Shown piece by piece: positions 4,724 to 11,078 of a DNA stretch of 11,078 nt. Within the stretch, counting starts at the first letter, position 1; the number at the start of each line of letters is the position of its first letter. Below the pieces are notes generated by a model. It did no database searches and was not told the origin of the DNA. It was given only the letters and a program-made list of their open reading frames with translations. Source of the stretch: Candidatus Omnitrophota bacterium (GTDB lineage Bacteria; Omnitrophota; Gorgyraeia; Gygaellales; Profunditerraquicolaceae). The stretch spans positions 1-11,078 of the forward strand of contig JAQUQA010000024.1 of NCBI GenBank assembly GCA_028716305.1, given 5' to 3'. The position numbers and the translations under genes were made by a program.

Positions 4724-6821
4724 GCATAAGTCTCTCGACACCTCTATCCGTTACTTAAAAGGCATTGGCCCGCAAAGGGCCAAGGCTTTTGCCAGGATCG
4801 GCATAAATACCCTCGATGACCTGCTTTATTACTTTCCCCGCCGTTATGAAGACAGAAGCAGTTTTAAGCATATCTCCCAGTTAGAGGAGGGTGCTCCGGC
4901 CCAAACGATCAGGGCCCAGGTCCTGGCGATCAAAGAACGCCGGTCATTCCGCAGAAGGGGATTTACCATTACCGAAATTAAGGCAGGTGATTCTACCGGC
5001 AGTATAAGCTGTGTCTGGTTTAACCAGCCCTACCTGAAGAATTACCTGAAGGCCGGGACCACCCTGATACTTTACGGCAAGCTCGAACGGTACAATAACA
5101 AGCTGCAGATGAGTGCCCCGGATTTTGAAATTATTTCGGAAGATAAAAGCGAGGACCTTTTGAGCGTCGCCAGGATCGTCCCGGTATATTCTCTCCCTGA
5201 AGGGATCACACAGCGCGCCTTTCGGCAGCTGGTTAACCAGGTGCTCAAAGAATACTCTTTGCAGATCCAGGATTTTCTGCCTTTTGATATCAGGTCAAGG
5301 AATAAACTTTTGAACCTGGCGAAAAGCCTGTTTTATATACATTTTCCCGATTCCCTCCAGGCACAGGAAGAGGCCCTGCACAGGCTCTCCTTCGAAGAAT
5401 TCTTTCTTTTTCAGCTGCCTTTGGCCTTAAGAAAGCTTAGGAAAAAACAGGAAGAGGGGATCGCCCATAAAACACAAGGGGCACTGGTAGAGGAATTCCT
5501 GCGTTCGCTTGCCTTTACTCTGACTCCGGCGCAGGAGAAGGTTATCCGGGAGATCGCTTGGGATATGCAGCAGCCGGTGCAGATGCAGCGCCTGCTGCAG
5601 GGGGATGTCGGCAGCGGTAAGACCGTAGTTGCCATGGCCGCGATGCTCATGGCGATCCAGGGAGGGTATCAGGCGGCGCTGATGGTCCCGACGGAGATTT
5701 TAGCAAAACAGCATTATGCCAACATCATCGGCTGGGCAACGAGCAGCGCGGGACGCAAAAGCAGGATCAGGGCCGGCCTGCTGACCAGCGCGCAGAATGC
5801 TCCCGAAAAGAAGAAGCTCCTGCGCCAGATAAAGGCCGGCCAGATCGACCTGGTGATCGGAACGCACGCCCTGTTGCAGGAAGGTGTGCAGTTTAAAGGC
5901 CTGGGGCTGGCGGTGATCGATGAACAGCATAAGTTCGGAGTGGCCCAGCGGTCGCTGCTTTCCCATAAAGGGGTAAATCCCGATATCCTGATCATGACCG
6001 CGACGCCCATTCCGCGCACCCTGGCGATCACCATTTACGGGGACCTGGATGTTTCGGTGATCAACGAATTGCCCCCGGGAAGAAAGCCGGTCCTCACCCG
6101 GCAGATCAGCAATGCCCAGCGGGAATGGCTCTATGCTTTCTTAAAGGAAAAAATCGATTCCGGGCAGCAGGTATATATTGTTTATCCCCTGATCGAAGAA
6201 TCTCTCGCCCTTGACCTGAGCGGGGCCAAACAGATGTACTCTGAATTAAAAAATAATATTTTTAAAGGATATAATGTGGCGCTGATGCACGGCAGGCTTA
6301 AAGATAGCGAGCAGGACAAGGTTATGTCCGATTTTAAATCGGGCCAGGTGCAGCTTTTGATCGCTACGACCGTGCTGGAGGTCGGGATAGACGTTGCCGG
6401 AGCCACGGTGATGGTAATCGAGCATGCCGAACGTTTCGGCCTGTCTCAGCTGCACCAGTTGCGCGGCCGCATCGGAAGGGGCAGCCTGGAATCCCACTGT
6501 ATCCTGGTTTCCGATGCCGCGACAGAGGATTCCCGCTTAAGGATGCAGGCAATGGTTAATTACTCCGACGGCTTTCATATCGCCGAAGAAGACTTAAAGA
6601 TCAGGGGCCCGGGGGAATTTTTCGGCCAAAGGCAGCACGGTTTAAGCGGCTTGAGGATCTCTAATCCGCTTACCCAGATGCAGCTGTTAAAGCACGCCCG
6701 GGAAGAGGCGCTTGAGCTGGTGGGCAGGGATCCGCAGCTTGCGGATCACCAGCACCTGCCGCTTAAAGAAAAGCTGCTGGCCAGGTTCCCGGAGTATGAG
6801 AAGTTGATCGTCGTAGGATAA
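4722..6821 (+). CDS. recG: ATP-dependent DNA helicase RecG
   Basis: A 699-residue superfamily 2 helicase that remodels stalled replication forks and drives branch migration of Holliday junctions and R-loops. The N-terminal region has the IRYLKGIGPQRAKAFARIGI helix-hairpin-like motif and the OB-fold wedge domain (about 60-150) that binds branched DNA. Motif I is GDVGSGKT with K300, motif II is DEQH (400-403; DEQHKFG, the usual RecG form having R for K), and motif III is TATPIPRTLA. The second helicase domain carries ATTVLEVGIDV and QLRGRIGRG (motif VI). EDLKIRGPGEFFGQRQHG belongs to the RecG C-terminal region that couples ATP hydrolysis to translocation. Length and order are those of a complete RecG. 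The ATG at 4722 matches the family start; there is no Shine-Dalgarno before it and the upstream DNA is heptamer repeat. No terminator is visible after it. Confidence 0.97.
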   Translation: MHKSLDTSIRYLKGIGPQRAKAFARIGINTLDDLLYYFPRRYEDRSSFKHISQLEEGAPAQTIRAQVLAIKERRSFRRRGFTITEIKAGDSTGSISCVWFNQPYLKNYLKAGTTLILYGKLERYNNKLQMSAPDFEIISEDKSEDLLSVARIVPVYSLPEGITQRAFRQLVNQVLKEYSLQIQDFLPFDIRSRNKLLNLAKSLFYIHFPDSLQAQEEALHRLSFEEFFLFQLPLALRKLRKKQEEGIAHKTQGALVEEFLRSLAFTLTPAQEKVIREIAWDMQQPVQMQRLLQGDVGSGKTVVAMAAMLMAIQGGYQAALMVPTEILAKQHYANIIGWATSSAGRKSRIRAGLLTSAQNAPEKKKLLRQIKAGQIDLVIGTHALLQEGVQFKGLGLAVIDEQHKFGVAQRSLLSHKGVNPDILIMTATPIPRTLAITIYGDLDVSVINELPPGRKPVLTRQISNAQREWLYAFLKEKIDSGQQVYIVYPLIEESLALDLSGAKQMYSELKNNIFKGYNVALMHGRLKDSEQDKVMSDFKSGQVQLLIATTVLEVGIDVAGATVMVIEHAERFGLSQLHQLRGRIGRGSLESHCILVSDAATEDSRLRMQAMVNYSDGFHIAEEDLKIRGPGEFFGQRQHGLSGLRISNPLTQMQLLKHAREEALELVGRDPQLADHQHLPLKEKLLARFPEYEKLIVVG

Positions 6822-6826
6822 ACTTC

Positions 6827-6855
6827 TTGAGCAAATCAACTGTTCGATATATAAT
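6827..6855 (+). promoter_or_regulatory. Promoter of the fatty-acid/polyketide-like operon
   Basis: TTGAGC (6827-6832), a 17-nt spacer and a perfect TATAAT (6850-6855) begin just after the recG stop. Transcription would start near 6862, giving a very short, A/T-rich 5' end without a Shine-Dalgarno before the ATG at 6875. A second -10-like box, TAATAT (6863-6868), lies 6 nt before the ATG and would give a leaderless mRNA. Confidence 0.6.
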
Positions 6856-6874
6856 ATCTTTTTAATATAAACAA

Positions 6875-8113
6875 ATGGATAAAAAACGAATCGTTGTTAC
6901 CGGATTAGGGGTGATCTCCTCCTGCGGCAGGGATAAGGCCGCTTTTTATAATTCGCTTTTTGGGGGGATTTCCGGGATAAAAGAGCTCTCTTTATTTGAC
7001 CTCGCGGGGTTGAAATCGAAAAAAGCCGCGCAGGCGGCTGATTTTATTGCCGAAGAATATTTGGGGGATAAGGGGATCCGTAATCTGGACCGTTCCACCA
7101 GGCTCATTTCCTCGGCGACAAAATTGGCGCTGGATGATTCGGGGGTGACGATCACCGGGGAAAATTGCCATACTATCGGAGTAGTCGTCGGCTCGACCCT
7201 CGGCAGCTTAAAAAGCGTCAGCGATTTTGACCGTGACGCGATAAACGAAGGCCCGCGTTATGTGAACCCGGGGCTTTTCCCGAATACCGTGATCAATTCA
7301 CCGGCCAGCCAGGTTTCTATACGCTATAACATCCGCGGTTTCAACACCACCATTTCCACCGGCTTCTGCGCCGGCCTGGATGCCTTGGGGTACGCCTATA
7401 ATTTCCTGAAGTTCGGCAGGGCAAGATTTGTCCTGGCCGCGGGGGTGGAAGAGTTGTGCCCGCAGATATTTTCTGCGTTTTACCGGGCCGGTTTACTCGC
7501 CGGGAGCGACGGTGAAGAAATAATGTGCCCTTTTGACCAAAGAAGAAACGGATTGATCCTCGGAGAGGGTGCCGCGGTGCTGCTCCTGGAGGAGCTGGAT
7601 TCCGCCTTAGAGCGCAAAGCCGCTGTTTATTGCGAACTGTCGGGTTATGCCTCGGCTTTTGAACCTTTTCCCAGAGGGGGTTTTCCGCAGGAGGGCCTGG
7701 CCCGCGCGATGCGCCTGGCGTTGAAAGAGTCCCGGTTAAGCCCGGAAGAGATCGATTATATCTGCGCGGGGGCCAATTCCACCAATTCCGGTGATTTAGG
7801 GGAAGCCGAGGCGATAAAAAATGTTTTTTCGGGAAACGGCCAAGAGGCAGCGGTCAGTGCGGCCAAGTCCTGCTTCGGAGAATGCTTTAGCGCCTCCGGC
7901 ACCCTGCAGGCCCTGGCGGCGGTCGGGGCCATAGAAAGGCAGGCTGTCCCGCCGACAATCAACTTGCGGCAGGCGGACGCGGATTGCCGCCTGAACCATG
8001 TCGTGGGCAAACCGATGCCCCGGCGCGTGGATCATGTTTTGATCAATTCTTTCGGCCCGAACGGGACGAGTTCGAGCGTGGTATTTTCTAAATTTAAAGG
8101 AGCGTCCGGGTAA
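6875..8113 (+). CDS. Inactive ketosynthase-fold protein, chain-length-factor-like
   Basis: A 412-residue protein with the full FabF/KAS II fold: RIVVTGLGVISSCG at the start, the substrate-pocket half (residues 1-250) and PFDQRRNGLILGEGAAVLLLE in the middle. Ungapped comparison with FabF motifs shows all three catalytic residues replaced. In TGFCAG the nucleophile position (TACxxG in FabF) is F164, with a Cys one place later. The first histidine (HGTST) is G299 in AGANST. The second (KSxxGH) is E336 in KSCFGE. It should therefore not condense acyl chains by itself. In type II PKS and aryl polyene systems such a partner (KS-beta/CLF) pairs with an active KS and sets chain length; an active KS lies four genes downstream. 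The Phe replacement differs from the Gln common in classical CLFs. The stop overlaps the next start (TAATG). There is no Shine-Dalgarno; the ATG follows the operon promoter. Confidence 0.85.
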   Translation: MDKKRIVVTGLGVISSCGRDKAAFYNSLFGGISGIKELSLFDLAGLKSKKAAQAADFIAEEYLGDKGIRNLDRSTRLISSATKLALDDSGVTITGENCHTIGVVVGSTLGSLKSVSDFDRDAINEGPRYVNPGLFPNTVINSPASQVSIRYNIRGFNTTISTGFCAGLDALGYAYNFLKFGRARFVLAAGVEELCPQIFSAFYRAGLLAGSDGEEIMCPFDQRRNGLILGEGAAVLLLEELDSALERKAAVYCELSGYASAFEPFPRGGFPQEGLARAMRLALKESRLSPEEIDYICAGANSTNSGDLGEAEAIKNVFSGNGQEAAVSAAKSCFGECFSASGTLQALAAVGAIERQAVPPTINLRQADADCRLNHVVGKPMPRRVDHVLINSFGPNGTSSSVVFSKFKGASG

Positions 8114-8871
8114 TGATCCAGGAGTCGGGGTTAAAAGGTAAAACAGCGATTGTCAGCGGCGGCTCAAGGGGTATCGGGCGGGCAATCGTGAAGCATCTTT
8201 GCGCCTGCGGCGTTGCTGTCGCTTTTACCTATGTTAAGAACGGCGATCAGGCGCAGGAGCTAATGGAGCAGATTCAGGCTTCCGGGGGCAGGGCCGCGGC
8301 CTTCCAGCTGGATGTGCGCGACTTTTTAAAGGCCCGGGAGTTTGTGGAAAAGGTAAAAAATGATTTCGGCAGGCTGGATATCCTGGTGAATAACGCCGGG
8401 ATCACCCGGGACAAGGCGTTGATGATGATGACCGGCCCGGATTGGCTGGAGGTCATTGATACCAATCTTAACGGGACCTTTAATCTGACCCGTAATGTGA
8501 TCGTCGGTTTTTTAAAGCAGAAGAGCGGGGATGTCGTGAACATCGCTTCGGTAAGCGGGGTTGCCGGTTTGGCCAGACAGACCAACTATTCCGCGGCAAA
8601 AGCCGGGATCATCGGTTTTACCAAGGCCCTGGCTAAAGAGGTGGCGGCGTATAATATTCGCGTTAATGCCGTGGCCCCGGGTTTTATCGAGACCGACATG
8701 CTCTCCGGGTTAAGGCAGGAGTATCGCGATGAAATAATTAAAAGGGTCCCCTTGGGCAGGATCGGGCGGCCCGAGGATGTCTCGGGAGTAGTGGAATTTT
8801 TATTGAGCCAGCAGGCAAACTTCATTACCGGACAGGTGATTGTTTGCGACGGCGGCTTATTCATACAATAA
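8113..8871 (+). CDS. fabG: 3-oxoacyl-ACP reductase (FabG type)
   Basis: A 252-residue short-chain dehydrogenase that reduces 3-oxoacyl-ACP to 3-hydroxyacyl-ACP with NADPH. The Rossmann glycine motif is SGGSRGIG (about 15-22), the adenine-ring/structural motif is NNAG, and the catalytic set is S146, Y159 and K163 (YSAAK). NVAPGFIETDM-type sequence (AVAPGFIETDM) and the C-terminal CDGG segment are standard for FabG. The length is usual. The start codon shares one base with the preceding stop (TAATG), indicating translational coupling, and AAAGGAG at 8096-8102, inside the upstream gene, is a good ribosome site 10 nt away. Its place between a CLF-like protein and an ACP suggests it serves this pathway, but a role in general fatty acid synthesis cannot be excluded. 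Confidence 0.93.
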   Translation: MIQESGLKGKTAIVSGGSRGIGRAIVKHLCACGVAVAFTYVKNGDQAQELMEQIQASGGRAAAFQLDVRDFLKAREFVEKVKNDFGRLDILVNNAGITRDKALMMMTGPDWLEVIDTNLNGTFNLTRNVIVGFLKQKSGDVVNIASVSGVAGLARQTNYSAAKAGIIGFTKALAKEVAAYNIRVNAVAPGFIETDMLSGLRQEYRDEIIKRVPLGRIGRPEDVSGVVEFLLSQQANFITGQVIVCDGGLFIQ

Positions 8872-8887
8872 CAGGAGGATACAAAAG

Positions 8888-9151
8888 ATGCAACCGGAAG
8901 TTCTGGAAAAAGAGATCAGGGATATTATCGCGCAGGTAATTGAAAAGGAACCCGAGGAGGTTTTACCGGAGGCAAGGTTCTACGAGGACCTTGGCGTGGA
9001 TTCGATGATGGCCCTGGAGATACTGGCGGCGATCGAAAAAAAATACAAGATCGCCATCCCCGAAGAAAAACTTGCCGAATTAAGGACGCTGAAAGAAACG
9101 GTGGCTGTGGCCAGGCAGTACCTGAATGAAAAGGAAGGGCAAAATGTATGA
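8888..9151 (+). CDS. Acyl carrier protein
   Basis: An 87-residue acidic carrier protein. The phosphopantetheine attachment site is S39 in GVDSMMALEI, followed by the helix III/IV region (KIAIPEEKLAELRTLKETVAVA). The rest of the four-helix fold is of normal length. The start at 8888 is fixed by a perfect AGGAGG (8873-8878) 9 nt upstream. In-frame sequence further upstream overlaps fabG and is not family-like. It lies 16 nt after fabG and its last 8 nt overlap the start of fabZ. It would carry the growing chain for the enzymes on both sides. The site reads DSMMAL rather than the DSLDTVE-like form of AcpP in primary fatty acid synthesis, consistent with a dedicated carrier, though not conclusive. 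Confidence 0.93.
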   Translation: MQPEVLEKEIRDIIAQVIEKEPEEVLPEARFYEDLGVDSMMALEILAAIEKKYKIAIPEEKLAELRTLKETVAVARQYLNEKEGQNV

Positions 9152-9581
9152 CATATTGCAGATCCAGGAGATCCTGCCGCAACGCTTCCCTTTTTTGTTG
9201 ATCGACCGGGTGATCGAGCTTGAGCCGGGCAAGAAGGTTGTGGCGGTAAAGAATGTGACGATCAACGAACAGTTTTTCTCCGGGCACTTTCCCGGAAAGC
9301 CGGTAATGCCCGGGGTACTGATCATCGAGGCAATGGCCCAATCCTCGATCATGCTTTTTTGCGAAAAGGCCAAAGAGCTGCACCATACAAAATATACTTA
9401 TTATCTGGGTTCGGCCAAGGTAAGGTTCCGCCGGCCGGTGACACCCGGCGACCAGCTGAAGATTACCGTGATCCCGCGTAAGATGATTTCGGCGCTGGCG
9501 ATTGTCGAGGCCAAAGTAGAAGTGGGCGATAATCTGGTGGCGGAAGGAGAGTTGAGTTTCGCCGCTAAAGCGGAATCGTAG
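9144..9581 (+). CDS. fabZ: 3-hydroxyacyl-ACP dehydratase (FabZ type)
   Basis: A 145-residue hot-dog-fold dehydratase that converts 3-hydroxyacyl-ACP to trans-2-enoyl-ACP. Family marks are ILPQRFPFLLIDRV near the start, the catalytic H48 in GHFPGKPVMPGVL and the catalytic E62 in IIEAMAQ. The central F-R-R-P-V-x-P-G-D segment follows. H48/E62 and the length fit FabZ rather than the longer FabA, so isomerisation is not expected. The ATG at 9144 is chosen over an in-frame ATG at 9126 because GGAAGG (9133-9138) is correctly spaced for it and the family begins there. It overlaps the ACP gene by 8 nt (coupled translation). After its stop comes the long 7-nt repeat tract, not a terminator. Confidence 0.93.
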   Translation: MYDILQIQEILPQRFPFLLIDRVIELEPGKKVVAVKNVTINEQFFSGHFPGKPVMPGVLIIEAMAQSSIMLFCEKAKELHHTKYTYYLGSAKVRFRRPVTPGDQLKITVIPRKMISALAIVEAKVEVGDNLVAEGELSFAAKAES

Positions 9582-9585
9582 TACT

Positions 9586-9879
9586 CGAACGGCGTTCAGC
9601 GTTTAAGCGTTCGGCGGGAATTCAGGACCATGGACCAAGAACCATGAACCACGGAAGACATGGGGGCACAGGTTACAAGTCACAGGTCACAAGTTTGAAC
9701 GGCGTTTGGAGAGAGGCGTTCAGCGTGTAAATTAAAAAATACCAAGCTTACGGCTTATAACTTATAACTTATAACTTACAACTGAACTTTACGTTTTGTG
9801 TTTCAATTTTGCGCTTTGCGCTTTGCATTTTGAATTTGGTCTTTACTAACCGCTAATCGCTAACCGCTACACGCTAATA
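9586..9879. repeat. Long heptanucleotide-periodic intergenic tract with changing words
   Basis: Nearly the whole gap between fabZ and the last gene. From 9625 to 9876, 36 consecutive 7-nt units keep one register. Blocks: GGACCAT/GAACCAC (9625-9652), CACAGGT/CACAAGT (9667-9694), GCGTTTG/GCGTTCA (9702-9729), CGGCTTA then three identical TAACTTA (9751-9778) and CAACTGA, CTTTGCG/CTTTGCA (9807-9834), ACCGCTA/ATCGCTA (9849-9876). Units between blocks are divergent but do not break the phase. The left end (9586-9624) has GAACGGC/GCGTTCGG words with one 1-nt slip. No ORF, terminator or clear promoter was found in it. Confidence 0.9.
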
Positions 9880-11078
9880 ATGAGTTCACGAGTCGTCATC
9901 ACAGGAATCGGAGTGGTCAGTTCGATCGGCGTCGGGAAAGACGCTTTTTGGGAGAACCTTACCCGCGGTAAATCCGGAATCAGCGAAATATCGGTTTTTG
10001 ATACCAGAGAGTTCCCTACCCATCTCGGCGGTCAGATCAAGGATTTCCAGCCGCAGGAATTTATTTCCGAAGGAAGGCTTATGAAATTGGGCCGGGCCGC
10101 CTATCAGGCGGTGGCCGCCGCGGGCCTTGCGCTGAAGGATGCCTCTTTTAAACCGGGGGATTCGGACCCGCAAAGGATCGGCGTGATCATCGGCACGACC
10201 ATGGCCGAGACCCAGGTATTCGAAGAATTGAATTCAACCTGGATCAAACAGGGCTTAGAGGCGGTAGACGCCGAATGGCTCTGTCAGATTCCGGCATTCG
10301 CGCTTTCTGCCAATGTCGCCGCAGAATTCGGGTTCCGCGGGCCGAATTATGTGATACCCACTGCCTGCTCCGCGGGAAATTATTCCATAGGTTATGCCTA
10401 TGACCTATTGAGGAGCGGAGCCGCCCAGATGATGCTTGCCGGAGGCAGCGATGCTTTTTCCCGGATCGCCTTCACCGGATTTAACCGGCTTTTATCGATT
10501 GCCCCGGAAAAGTGCCAGCCGTTTGATAAGAACAGAAAAGGAATGATGGTAGGAGAGGGGGCGGCGGTCCTGCTTCTGGAAACCCTGGAAGGGGCGCTAA
10601 AGAGAAAGGCGCCGATCTTCGCGGAGGTCCTGGGATATGGTTTAAGCTGCGATGCCAGGCATATGACCGCCCCGCACGCCGAAGGTATCGCCATGGCGAT
10701 GGAGAAGGCGATCAGCGCCGCGGGTTTGTCTTTAGAAGAGATCGATTACATCAGCGCGCACGGCACGGGGACACCGGCAAACGACAGGGAAGAGTCGGCC
10801 GCGATCAAGCAGGTTTTCGGCGGGCTTTACAAAAAAGTAGCGGTCAGCTCGATAAAATCGATGCTCGGGCATACTATGGGCGCGGCTTCGGCAATCGAGG
10901 CGGCAGCCTGCTGCCTGGCGATCAAGCATAATCTGATTCCTCCCACGATCAACTATGAAACCCCGGATCCTGAATGCGACATCGATTGCGTCCCCAATAC
11001 CTCCCGGAGCGCAACCGTGAAGGTTGCCCTGAATAACTCCAGCGCCTTCGGAGGGAATAACGCCTGCCTGGTTTTGGC
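9880..11078 (+). CDS. 3-oxoacyl-ACP synthase, KAS II/FabF-like, active (3' end cut by window)
   Basis: The first 399 codons of a ketosynthase, lacking only its last residues. It performs decarboxylative condensation of malonyl-ACP with an acyl chain. The triad is intact: C163 in TACSAG, H294 in AHGTGTPAND and H331 in KSMLGHTMGAA. RVVITGIGVVSSIG opens the protein, PFDKNRKGMMVGEGAAVLLLE marks the middle and NNSSAFGGNNACLVL the C-terminal loop. It is the likely active partner of the catalytically degenerate homologue at 6875-8113. HGTGT (rather than HGTST) and GFGGNN-like ending resemble type II PKS and aryl-polyene KS enzymes as well as FabF, so chemistry cannot be settled from motifs. No Shine-Dalgarno precedes the ATG and the upstream 252 nt are 7-nt repeat. 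It may be transcribed by read-through from fabZ or from an unseen promoter. Confidence 0.92.
   Translation, partial: MSSRVVITGIGVVSSIGVGKDAFWENLTRGKSGISEISVFDTREFPTHLGGQIKDFQPQEFISEGRLMKLGRAAYQAVAAAGLALKDASFKPGDSDPQRIGVIIGTTMAETQVFEELNSTWIKQGLEAVDAEWLCQIPAFALSANVAAEFGFRGPNYVIPTACSAGNYSIGYAYDLLRSGAAQMMLAGGSDAFSRIAFTGFNRLLSIAPEKCQPFDKNRKGMMVGEGAAVLLLETLEGALKRKAPIFAEVLGYGLSCDARHMTAPHAEGIAMAMEKAISAAGLSLEEIDYISAHGTGTPANDREESAAIKQVFGGLYKKVAVSSIKSMLGHTMGAASAIEAAACCLAIKHNLIPPTINYETPDPECDIDCVPNTSRSATVKVALNNSSAFGGNNACLVL

Noticed and set aside
7364..7369. Cys in TGFCAG as a working ketosynthase nucleophile
   Set aside because: Ungapped comparison with TACxxG puts this Cys one residue after the nucleophile position, and both catalytic histidines are missing as well.
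8925..9386. Minus-strand open frame across the ACP and fabZ genes
   Set aside because: Both plus-strand proteins have intact catalytic or carrier motifs and ribosome sites; the opposite frame is a shadow.

Overview
The window carries nine genes on the plus strand: eight are complete and the last runs off the right edge. No transposase, phage gene, CRISPR array, tRNA or rRNA was seen. The content is that of a Gram-negative-type bacterial chromosome (exported BatD-domain protein, RecG, DusB, type II fatty-acid-like enzymes, paired U32 proteins). An uncultured anaerobic lineage such as Omnitrophota or a relative would fit, but that is inference from gene content and style, not proof.

Layout. 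Bases 60-1973 hold two adjacent U32-family (UbiU/UbiV-like) proteins, each with a cysteine set suited to an Fe-S cluster. Bases 2025-2804 encode an unrecognised single-pass membrane coiled-coil protein, closed by a clear intrinsic terminator. Then comes dusB (2873-3847), whose stop codon lies inside a hairpin that looks like a two-way terminator. A structured RNA may be transcribed from the minus strand towards that hairpin. After a GTCACA-type 7-nt repeat tract comes a short exported protein made only of a BatD N-terminal domain (4085-4555), then a second 7-nt tract and recG (4722-6821). From 6875 to the right edge lies a type II fatty acid/polyketide-like set: a ketosynthase-like protein lacking all three catalytic residues (chain-length-factor-like), a FabG ketoreductase, an acyl carrier protein, a FabZ dehydratase and, after a 298-nt gap, a ketosynthase with an intact Cys-His-His triad.

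How the genes work together. The last five genes can supply a complete iterative condensation, ketoreduction and dehydration cycle on an ACP, but contain no enoyl reductase or malonyltransferase. The pairing of one active and one inactive ketosynthase recalls KS/CLF heterodimers of highly reducing type II PKS systems such as aryl polyenes. The remaining genes are housekeeping (tRNA dihydrouridylation, replication-fork repair) or of unknown role.

Two features stand out at the DNA level. First, three intergenic regions consist of heptanucleotide-periodic DNA. In the longest, 36 consecutive 7-nt units (9625-9876) keep one register without a slip up to the next start codon, while the repeated word changes block by block (GGACCAT, CACAAGT, GCGTTCA, TAACTTA, CTTTGCG, ACCGCTA types). 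Second, genes that begin a transcription unit mostly lack a Shine-Dalgarno and have a -10-like box 6-7 nt before the ATG, which suggests leaderless mRNAs, whereas most genes inside operons have good ribosome sites.
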